The notes below the pieces were generated by a model. That model saw only the letters and a program-made list of their open reading frames with translations. It did not search any database and was not told the DNA's origin. Below are positions 1-5,453 of a stretch of 7,371 bases of DNA, piece by piece. Source of the stretch: MAG-120802 sp049430265. Its GTDB lineage: Bacteria > Actinomycetota > Actinomycetes > Nanopelagicales > Nanopelagicaceae. The DNA lies in assembly GCA_049430265.1 (NCBI GenBank), contig JBMTBW010000032.1:1-7371 (forward strand), given 5' to 3'. Position 1 is the stretch's first letter. Each line of letters starts with the position of its first letter. Made by a program: the position numbers and the translations under genes.

Positions 1-627
1 ACGCAAACGGCGTGGCTACCGTCAGGGGCGTGGGAAACTTTAATTGACAAAGAGCGCGAGCCACAGCCAGGTGAAGAAGTTGTTTTAGCATTTGATGGCG
101 CTTTCTCTAATGACTCAACCGCCTTAGTTGCTTGGCTATTAGGCGGCGAGAAACCACACTTAATGGTTGTTGGTCTTTGGGAAAAGCCTGACGATGCCGA
201 CAACACTTGGCACGTTCCTGTTGCAGAGGTAGAGCAAACAATTATTTCATCTTGCAGAGATTCAAGATTCTCTGTTCGTGAAATTGTTTTTGATCCAGCA
301 AGATGGCAAAGAACATTTATGGTTTTAGATGAAGAGGGGTTGCCAGTTGTTGCCTATCCTAACTCTGCTCAAAATATGGTTCCAGCCACACAGCAATTTT
401 ACGAGGCCGTTGTTAATCAGAGCTTTACGCACGACGGAGACGAACGACTTGCTAGACACATTGCCAACTGCGTTACAAAGCAATCATCTCGCGGAGTTAT
501 GGTTAGCAAGGCTTCCTCACGTCGAAAGATTGATGCTGCTGTTGCAGCCATATTCGGCTATGACAGAGCAAATGCAGCACCCGCACCAAAACCACCCGTC
601 TCACGATTCTTTAGCATCCAGGCTTAA
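1..627 (+). CDS. Terminase large subunit, C-terminal nuclease part (5' truncated by window)
   Basis: This is the end of the large terminase, the packaging motor that cuts concatemeric DNA and pumps it through the portal. The frame is open from base 1 and the visible part is 208 residues. Only the C-terminal RNase H-fold nuclease is present; the ATPase with its Walker motifs must lie upstream. Three acidic residues fit the family's metal-binding triad: D32 in 'LAFDGAFSNDST', D98 in 'IVFDPARW' and D178 in 'SSRRKIDAAVAAIFGYDRA'. The last motif, a basic patch followed by an Asp helix, is typical of the end of terminase nuclease domains. The product ends with a short Ala/Pro-rich tail. The gene stops nine bases before a small membrane-protein gene, and the portal follows, which is the normal order. 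An ATG at 163 exists but lies inside the nuclease domain, so it is not the true start. Confidence 0.93.
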   Translation, partial: TQTAWLPSGAWETLIDKEREPQPGEEVVLAFDGAFSNDSTALVAWLLGGEKPHLMVVGLWEKPDDADNTWHVPVAEVEQTIISSCRDSRFSVREIVFDPARWQRTFMVLDEEGLPVVAYPNSAQNMVPATQQFYEAVVNQSFTHDGDERLARHIANCVTKQSSRGVMVSKASSRRKIDAAVAAIFGYDRANAAPAPKPPVSRFFSIQA

Positions 628-636
628 GGGGGATAA

Positions 637-777
637 ATGAAAAAAATTGATACAGCACTAGCTCTTGAAGTTGTAGGGCTTGCGCTTGTCACTGTTGGTA
701 TAGCGATGATTTCACTGCCAGTATCTTTCATCGCTCTTGGCGCTCTACTAATCTGGCTTACCGAGAAGGCTGAGTAA
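637..777 (+). CDS. Small two-helix membrane protein between terminase and portal
   Basis: This 46-residue ORF begins MKKIDTALALEVVGL and is almost wholly hydrophobic. Two potential membrane helices lie at about residues 9-25 and 27-41, with a turn near 'SLPVS' (residues 26-30). The N-terminus is basic and the C-terminus ('TEKAE') is charged. It has a strong SD, AAGGGGGA at 626-633, which overlaps the terminase stop. Its TAA shares one base with the portal ATG (TAATG), so the two are probably translationally coupled. The SD placement and tight packing argue that it is a real gene despite its size. I do not recognise a family. A small membrane protein here could be a host-membrane effector or could help anchor packaging, but the sequence supports only 'membrane protein'. 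Confidence 0.72.
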   Translation: MKKIDTALALEVVGLALVTVGIAMISLPVSFIALGALLIWLTEKAE

Positions 778-2159
778 TGAGTCTATCAAGAAGATTAAGG
801 CAGGCGACGGGCGAAAAGCGGCAATACATAGAGCCGCTTATTCCGCCACGGCCTACTTACACCACCCCCGCAGGTGTTGCCGTTGATGCTGAGACAGCAA
901 TCAGAATGTCCACTGTCTATGCTTGCATCCGTTTACTTGGCGACACGATTTCATCTTTGCCATTGGGTGCTTATGTAAGGCGTGGTCGCAATCGTATTTC
1001 TTACACAGCCGTTTATGGCGAGACTCCTAATTGGGTTAATAATCCAAACCCTGAGACAACACGTTTAGAATTTTATGAGCAAGTTATTGCTTCGCTAAAC
1101 CTTCACGGTAACGCCTTTATCTTGACAGTGCGCGATGATATGGGCGATGTAATTGAACTTTATGTAATCCATCCTGACCATATAAAGGTTGAGCGCATAC
1201 GCCCAGGCGAGCCAATTATTTATAGAATGCGCGACCAGTTTGGAAACTTTACGCAAGTTCTAACAGACCGCGAAATCAAACACATTCCATTCTTTAGACT
1301 GCCGGGACAGTTGCTCGGACTTGGGCCAATCGCAGCCGCCAGAATTACATTAGGCGCAGCGATGGCAGCCGATGTCTATGCAGCGTCTTATTTCGGCAAC
1401 GCAGCCAACCCTGGCGGAATGATTGAAGTGCCAGGTGAATTAACTGAGGATCAGGCAGGCGACTTGACCCGCGATTGGAACATTACACATTCTGGCCCTT
1501 ATCGCGCTGGCAAGATTGGCGTGCTAACAGGCGGTGCCACATTCAAGCCGTTACAACTAAACGCCCAAGATGCCCAGCTACTTGAGACTCGCAGATTTAA
1601 TGTTGAAGATATTGCTCGCCTATTCCGCGTGCCAGTATCGCTACTTAATCATCCTGTAAATGGCGCGATGTCATTTGCATCGGTTGAAGCGCAAAACCTT
1701 TCCTTCGTTCAACATTCACTGCGCCCATTACTTGAGCGAATTGAACAGGCGCTATCACCGCTACTGCCAGAGTCAGATGGCTTTATCAAGTTTAATCTTG
1801 ATGCCTTGCTTCGTGGCACAACCATTGAACGCTACGATGCTTACACTAAGGGATTACGCGAGGGCTTCTTGAGCCTAAATGATGTACGCGCTGTTGAAGA
1901 TTTATCGCCATTAGGTGAGGCAGGCGACCAGCATAGAGTTCCATTGCAAAACATTGACGCAGCAGATGCGCCTGAAGTTGGTATGAAACTTCGCGCTGAA
2001 ATCATTGCTCAACTTATACAGGTTGGTTTTGACCCTGCGGCAGTTCTTAAAGCATTGGATATGCCAGCGATGAAACACACTGGCGTTCCATCAAGTCAGT
2101 TGCAACAGATTTCAACTATTGATCCTGTTGCGCCCGAAACAGTTTACAAGGTGGACTAA
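777..2159 (+). CDS. Portal protein, HK97 family
   Basis: The portal forms the dodecameric ring at the capsid vertex through which DNA is packaged and ejected, and it docks the terminase and the head-tail adaptor. The product is 460 residues, within the usual range for HK97-type portals. Family hallmarks are the early helix 'STVYACIRLLGDTISSLPL' (about 45-63), the segment 'LEFYEQVIASLNLHGNAFI' (97-115) and the stretch 'RRFNVEDIARLFRVPVSLL' (272-290). After these come the helical crown or clip region 'LRPLLERIEQALSPLLP' and a variable C-terminus. The chosen ATG shares one base with the preceding stop and has AGAAGG (764-769) seven bases upstream. The protease ATG follows its stop codon directly, giving a terminase-portal-protease-capsid series. 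Confidence 0.94.
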   Translation: MSLSRRLRQATGEKRQYIEPLIPPRPTYTTPAGVAVDAETAIRMSTVYACIRLLGDTISSLPLGAYVRRGRNRISYTAVYGETPNWVNNPNPETTRLEFYEQVIASLNLHGNAFILTVRDDMGDVIELYVIHPDHIKVERIRPGEPIIYRMRDQFGNFTQVLTDREIKHIPFFRLPGQLLGLGPIAAARITLGAAMAADVYAASYFGNAANPGGMIEVPGELTEDQAGDLTRDWNITHSGPYRAGKIGVLTGGATFKPLQLNAQDAQLLETRRFNVEDIARLFRVPVSLLNHPVNGAMSFASVEAQNLSFVQHSLRPLLERIEQALSPLLPESDGFIKFNLDALLRGTTIERYDAYTKGLREGFLSLNDVRAVEDLSPLGEAGDQHRVPLQNIDAADAPEVGMKLRAEIIAQLIQVGFDPAAVLKALDMPAMKHTGVPSSQLQQISTIDPVAPETVYKVD

Positions 2160-3128
2160 ATGCCATATTACATTTCTGAGAATCAATCTGATTGCGCTGG
2201 TTGGGCAACAGTTAAGCAAGAATCTGATGGCTCTTATACAACAATTACGTGCCACACAAATAAACAAGATGCCATTGACCAGATGGTCGCAGTTTCTATT
2301 TCAGAAGATATAGAACCAGGCGGGGAAGTTAGCTCAAGGAGTGGGAACTTGAAGAAAATCGAACGCCGTACATTTACTCTGCAAAATATCGAAACCCGTT
2401 TAACCGATGATGGCGTTATGCGTCTGTCAGGTTATGCCGCAGTCTTTGATGACCAAAGCGTGCCATTGCCATTCGTTGAAAGAATCGCTCCTGGCGCTTT
2501 CCGCAAGACTTTAAGTGAAGCACCTGATGTTAGGTTACTTATTAACCACGAAGGTCTGCCACTTGCCCGCACTAAGAATGGCACATTGACTTTATCTGAG
2601 GATCAGCGCGGTCTTTACTTTGATGCTGAACTTGCTGACACGCAAGAAGCCCGCGACATTCACACCCTTGTTGGACGAGGCGATGTGGACCAGATGAGTT
2701 TTGCTTTCAGAGTTATTCGCCAAAAATGGAATAGCGATAGAACAGAGCGCACACTTACTGAAGTCTCTTTGGCTGATGGTGATGTTTCAGTTGTCACTTA
2801 TCCTGCCTATCCGACTACGACAGTTGAAGCCCGCGAGCATATTAAGCAAGCAATGCAAGCCATAAAAGAAGGCCGCCAAATTGACGATGCAACGATGTTG
2901 GTTTTGCAAACAATTTTTGACGATATGAGCGAAGGCCACGAATACATTATGAAAGCTCTTGCCATTTTCGAAGTTTTAATGGGCGAGCGCAAGTATGATG
3001 AAGAAGAAATTGAAGCAGATAAAAATGAAGATGAAGATGAAGATAATTCTGTTGCAGCTTTGCTTGAAGATCAAAGCCGTAAAATCTCACTTCGTTTGGC
3101 TAAAGCTCTTATAGATAACACAAAATAA
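2160..3128 (+). CDS. Prohead protease (HK97/U35 type) with extra N-terminal domain and acidic C-tail
   Basis: This is the capsid maturation protease, which trims the scaffold-like N-terminus of the capsid protein inside the prohead and then itself. The protease domain spans about residues 64-225: 'LSGYAAVFDDQS' (89-100), a candidate catalytic His in 'LLINHEGLP' (H130), a candidate catalytic Ser in 'VDQMSFAF' (S180), and the closing 'DVSVVTYPAYPTTTVEAR' strand region. Residues 1-55 are an additional small domain ('DCAGWATVK', 'CHTNKQDAIDQMVAVSI') that is not part of the standard protease. The C-terminus (about 226-322) is helical with a strongly acidic run at 280-295, and could act in scaffolding. 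The full-length ATG directly follows the portal stop and has AAGGTGG (2148-2154) five bases upstream. A second, in-frame start at 2349 is annotated separately. Confidence 0.92.
   Translation: MPYYISENQSDCAGWATVKQESDGSYTTITCHTNKQDAIDQMVAVSISEDIEPGGEVSSRSGNLKKIERRTFTLQNIETRLTDDGVMRLSGYAAVFDDQSVPLPFVERIAPGAFRKTLSEAPDVRLLINHEGLPLARTKNGTLTLSEDQRGLYFDAELADTQEARDIHTLVGRGDVDQMSFAFRVIRQKWNSDRTERTLTEVSLADGDVSVVTYPAYPTTTVEAREHIKQAMQAIKEGRQIDDATMLVLQTIFDDMSEGHEYIMKALAIFEVLMGERKYDEEEIEADKNEDEDEDNSVAALLEDQSRKISLRLAKALIDNTK
2336..2351 (+). promoter_or_regulatory. Internal ribosome binding site and TTG start within the protease gene
   Basis: A consensus SD, AAGGAG (2336-2341), sits seven bases before an in-frame TTG (2349-2351, codon 64). 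Translation from it would give a 259-residue protein beginning (M)KKIERRTFTLQN, which matches where stand-alone prohead proteases normally start. SD, spacing and frame are seen directly. That both a long and a short form are made is inference. Confidence 0.6.
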
Positions 3129-3131
3129 GTT

Positions 3132-3201
3132 TCTGTTGCCGTCGGTGACAGACGAAGCCGGAGCGAATCCTTGCACCCTAGATGCGCCGCAAGATAATCG
3201 C
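3132..3201 (+). ncRNA. Candidate structured RNA element in the protease-capsid gap
   Basis: Two hairpins can be drawn by hand in this gap. The first pairs TCTGTTGCC (3132-3140) with GGTGACAGA (3144-3152) around a GTC loop, nine pairs including two G-U. The second pairs GCGA (3163-3166) with TCGC (3198-3201) and, inside that, CTTGC (3170-3174) with GCAAG (3189-3193). Neither is followed by a T-run, so they do not look like intrinsic terminators. They could stabilise or process the capsid message. The pairing is visible, but any function is inferred. Confidence 0.35.
3171..3198 (+). promoter_or_regulatory. Possible sigma70-like promoter for the capsid gene
   Basis: TTGCAC (3171-3176) and GATAAT (3193-3198) are separated by 16 bases. 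The -10 matches TATAAT at five of six positions; the -35 matches only its TTG. A transcript would start about 30 bases before the capsid ATG. The placement before the most highly needed structural gene is sensible, but the site overlaps the second candidate hairpin and the match is moderate, so this is tentative. Confidence 0.3.
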
Positions 3202-3223
3202 CACCACCTCAAACTAAACTCAT

Positions 3224-3229
3224 AAGGAG
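3224..3229 (+). promoter_or_regulatory. Consensus Shine-Dalgarno of the major capsid gene
   Basis: AAGGAG lies nine bases before the ATG at 3239. It matches the Shine-Dalgarno consensus and fixes the capsid start. Confidence 0.8.
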
Positions 3230-3238
3230 ACTCAAACA

Positions 3239-4588
3239 ATGTCATATCTTGACAAAGTTGTTGAGCGCCGTGATGCAGTTAAGGCTGAAATGGATGCAGT
3301 TCTTGAGGCAGTTGCCGCAGAGAACCGCACCGATTTAACTGCTGAAGAAACCGAGAAGGTTGATGCTCTAGTGGCAGAATCACGTTCGCTTGACGAAAAG
3401 ATTGAAAAGTTCGCAGCACAAGCTGAGGCAGATAAGAAGGCTGCTGAAGCACGCGCTGTTGTAGCTGAAGTTGCAATGCCAAAAGTAGGCGGCGCAACCG
3501 TTACACGCGAAGCACGCACCTACACCCCAGACAGTGGAAACTCCTTTATCAAGGATGCTTTCTCTGCACAGTTCAAGTCTGACTTCTCAGCACAAGAGCG
3601 CCTTGCACGCCATATGCGTGAAGAGGCAATTGAGCGCCGCGATGTTACGACTGCAAACTTTGAAGGTCTAGTAGTTCCACAGTATCTAGTTGATCTTGCA
3701 GCGCCTTTGGCACGTGCAGGTCGTCCATTCCTAGATTTCGCAACTACAAAGCACACACTACCTGCAAGCGGTATGACTCTAAACATCAGCCGTATGACCA
3801 CAGGTACTTCAACTGCTGTTCAAGCAACACAGAACGATGCAGTATCTGAGACAGACGCAGATGACACTCTACTCACCATCAATGTTCGTACAATTGCTGG
3901 TCAGCAAGACCTATCACGTCAATCAATCGAGCGCGGAAGCGGAATTGATTCCTTTGTTGTTGCCGACCTAATCCGTTCTTGGCACACAACACTTGATGCA
4001 CAGTGCTTAAATGGCGCTGGAACTGCTGGAACCATTAAGGGACTTCGTAACTCTGGTGGAAACGCAGTTGCATTCACAACAACCGCACCAACAGCAGCTC
4101 TTCTATATCCAAAGCTCGCTGATGCTGTTCAGAAAATCCAGTCAGGCGTTTTCACAAACCCATCTGCTTGGGTAATGCATCCAAGAAGGTTAGCCTTTTT
4201 GGCGGCATCACTTGATTCAACTGGTCGCCCACTTGTTGTTCCAACAGCAAATGGCGCAATGAACGCCACCGCCACAGGCGCAGGCGTATTTGGTTATGGA
4301 AACTCTGGCTACACATTGCTCGGACTTCCAGTAATCGTTGATGGAAATGTTGGAACCACTTATGGAACCACCACAACCACCGAAGATGAAATCTATCTCG
4401 TTGATGCTAACGAGCTACACCTATGGGAGCAGCCAGGATCACCATTCGCACTTCGTTTCGATGCGACTGGCGCTGGCAACCTCACAATCAAGACCGTTGT
4501 TTATGGCTTTGCAGCTTTCACCGCAGAGCGTTACCCAACCTCAGCCTCGATTATTTCGGGACAAGGTTTAGTAGCACCAACGTTCTAG
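3239..4588 (+). CDS. Major capsid protein, HK97 fold
   Basis: This is the main shell protein of the icosahedral head. The product is 449 residues. Residues 1-80 are highly charged and Ala/Glu/Lys-rich with heptad-like spacing ('VVERRDAVKAEMDAVLEAV', 'ESRSLDEKIEKFAAQAEAD'). This is the expected coiled-coil delta domain, which acts as a built-in scaffold and is removed by the protease. The mature fold begins around 'DVTTANFEGLVVPQYL' (135-150), followed by 'LARAGRPFLDF' and the E-loop and P-domain region ('QQDLSRQSIERG', 'SWHTTLDAQCLNGAG'). It ends in 'RYPTSASIISGQG', typical of this family. The exact cleavage site cannot be read from sequence alone. It has a consensus SD and lies directly after the protease gene. 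Non-coding structured gaps on both sides suggest separate control of its dosage. Confidence 0.95.
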   Translation: MSYLDKVVERRDAVKAEMDAVLEAVAAENRTDLTAEETEKVDALVAESRSLDEKIEKFAAQAEADKKAAEARAVVAEVAMPKVGGATVTREARTYTPDSGNSFIKDAFSAQFKSDFSAQERLARHMREEAIERRDVTTANFEGLVVPQYLVDLAAPLARAGRPFLDFATTKHTLPASGMTLNISRMTTGTSTAVQATQNDAVSETDADDTLLTINVRTIAGQQDLSRQSIERGSGIDSFVVADLIRSWHTTLDAQCLNGAGTAGTIKGLRNSGGNAVAFTTTAPTAALLYPKLADAVQKIQSGVFTNPSAWVMHPRRLAFLAASLDSTGRPLVVPTANGAMNATATGAGVFGYGNSGYTLLGLPVIVDGNVGTTYGTTTTTEDEIYLVDANELHLWEQPGSPFALRFDATGAGNLTIKTVVYGFAAFTAERYPTSASIISGQGLVAPTF

Positions 4589-4601
4589 TCAGTTAAAACT
4601 T

Positions 4602-4645
4602 GTGCAGGGGCGGTTTAGTACCCCCCGGCTAAATCGCTCTTGCAC
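4602..4645 (+). terminator. 17-bp hairpin after the capsid gene (terminator- or attenuator-like)
   Basis: Bases 4602-4618 pair with 4629-4645 over 17 positions without a mismatch, including three G-U pairs (4607/4640, 4609/4638, 4613/4634). The loop is ten bases with six Cs in a row (4621-4626). The hairpin starts 13 bases after the capsid stop. The 3' side is followed by TTCTTAAT rather than a true U-tract, so complete termination is doubtful. Partial termination, 3'-end protection of capsid mRNA, or translational control of the next gene are all possible. Confidence 0.6.
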
Positions 4646-4652
4646 TTCTTAA

Positions 4653-4668
4653 TGAATCGGGGGATTCA
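4653..4668 (+). promoter_or_regulatory. Hairpin presenting the SD of the glycosyltransferase-like gene
   Basis: TGAATC (4653-4658) pairs with GATTCA (4663-4668) around a GGGG loop (4659-4662), ending exactly before the ATG at 4669. The G-run is the only plausible SD for that gene. CGGGGG (4658-4663) is complementary to CCCCCG (4622-4627) in the loop of the upstream hairpin, so the SD could be masked. Confidence 0.5.
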
Positions 4669-5361
4669 ATGAAAATGTCACACAAGGTAACAATTGGCAG
4701 TTGCGACAATGGCACTGTCGATGGCAGTTACGCATACACAATGATTCAACTTGCTCAAGCAAGAAATTCTAGGCTCGGCCCGTTTGTTAGGGTTAAAGGT
4801 TCTGGAATGATTAGCAAGCAACGCAATCGAATGGTGAAACAGTTTTTAGATTCGACAACTTCTGATTGGTTGTTGATGATTGATTCAGATGAGCAGTTAA
4901 GTGTTGCTAACTTTGATAAGTTAATAGATAGCGCACACGATATAGACCGCCCAGTAGTTTCAGCTTTAGTATTTGCCAGCTTTGGTGATCCTAAATCAGT
5001 TTATCCAAAGCCAGTCCCAGTAATCTTTCAAGATACGCCAAAGGGTTTTCTTCCCTTAAACCGTTATGACGAAGATGCAGTCTTTGAAATAGATGCCTGC
5101 GGAACTGGTTGCGTACTTATCCACCGCAGCGTTTTAGAAAAGATGCGCGAAACTGCCGACCCAAATCAGGGAACTGACTGGTGTTGGTTTTGGGATGGTC
5201 CAATAAATGGCGACTGGATAGGTGAGGATTTACTTTTCTCACGTCGTGTAAAAAATCTAGGCTTCAAGATTCACGCCAATACTGGCGCAATCATTCCGCA
5301 CCACAAGTCATATTGGCTTGATGATAAACACCATAAAAAATGGCAACGCGAAAACGCATAA
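4669..5361 (+). CDS. Glycosyltransferase-like protein (GT-A fold, family 2-like)
   Basis: The 230-residue product looks like a compact nucleotide-sugar-dependent glycosyltransferase. The N-terminus 'HKVTIGSCDNGTVDGSYAYT' fits the first strand of a GT-A fold. 'SDWLLMIDSDEQL' (65-77) carries a DxD-type metal/nucleotide-sugar motif at D72-S73-D74. 'CGTGCVLIHRSVLEKM' (144-159) and 'GEDLLFSRRVKNLGF' (185-199; acidic pair E186-D187, a candidate catalytic base region) follow, then a His-rich end ('IIPHHKSYWLDDKHHKKW'). No signal peptide or membrane helix is seen, so it should act in the cytoplasm. Its place between capsid and connector genes suggests modification of virion proteins, but substrate and acceptor cannot be read from sequence. 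A second in-frame ATG at 4675 would shorten it by two residues; spacing does not decide between them. Confidence 0.78.
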   Translation: MKMSHKVTIGSCDNGTVDGSYAYTMIQLAQARNSRLGPFVRVKGSGMISKQRNRMVKQFLDSTTSDWLLMIDSDEQLSVANFDKLIDSAHDIDRPVVSALVFASFGDPKSVYPKPVPVIFQDTPKGFLPLNRYDEDAVFEIDACGTGCVLIHRSVLEKMRETADPNQGTDWCWFWDGPINGDWIGEDLLFSRRVKNLGFKIHANTGAIIPHHKSYWLDDKHHKKWQRENA

Positions 5362-5453
5362 GAATTAGGCGGCAAGAAACCGCTACCGCAACTCCAAAAA
5401 CAGAAAAGGCAGTAATGCCTAAGAAGGAAAAGAGGAAACGTGGCAATAAGTAA
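5340..5453 (+). CDS. Very basic 37-residue protein, unknown function
   Basis: The ORF begins MATRKRIRIRRQETA and ends KKEKRKRGNK. Fifteen of 37 residues are Lys or Arg and only three are acidic. It overlaps the end of the glycosyltransferase-like gene by 22 bases and the start of the adaptor gene by 14, filling what would otherwise be a 78-base gap. The first ATG (5340) has no good SD. An internal ATG at 5415 has AAAGG (5405-5409) five bases upstream and would give only a 12-residue peptide. Its charge suggests nucleic-acid binding or lining of the capsid interior, but I recognise no family. Small basic ORFs do occur after capsid genes in related phages. It could also be chance coding in an A/G-rich leader. 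Confidence 0.42.
   Translation: MATRKRIRIRRQETATATPKTEKAVMPKKEKRKRGNK

Noticed and set aside
163..627. Treating the ATG at 163 as a separate 154-residue gene.
   Set aside because: The frame is open to the window edge and the upstream residues contain the first nuclease aspartate, so it is an internal Met of the terminase.
329..640. A 103-codon sense frame inside the terminase nuclease region.
   Set aside because: It overlaps clear terminase coding sequence with all three metal-binding motifs in the other frame; its product resembles no protein family.
3129..3197. Readthrough extension of the protease past its TAA (the frame stays open for 22 codons).
   Set aside because: The extension is short and Arg/Ser-rich, no readthrough context is apparent, and the structured gap explains the region better.
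3232..3519. Antisense open frame of 95 codons under the start of the capsid gene, rich in Ala/Ser/Arg.
   Set aside because: It mirrors the repetitive Ala/Glu/Lys codons of the capsid coiled-coil region, has no convincing SD, and is opposite to every real gene.
4602..4650. Calling the post-capsid hairpin a full intrinsic terminator.
   Set aside because: The stem is strong but the following bases, TTCTTAAT, are not a real U-tract, and genes essential for assembly follow without an obvious new promoter.
5334..5342. A6 run near the end of the glycosyltransferase-like gene as a -1 slip site fusing it to the basic ORF.
   Set aside because: The -1 codon for the P-site tRNA would be TAA, so no proper re-pairing is possible, and no downstream stem is evident. 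Transcriptional slippage remains possible but unsupported.
5366..5384. Short GCGG/CCGC hairpin after the glycosyltransferase stop.
   Set aside because: Only four to five pairs with no T-run; within the range expected by chance, and it lies inside the candidate basic ORF.
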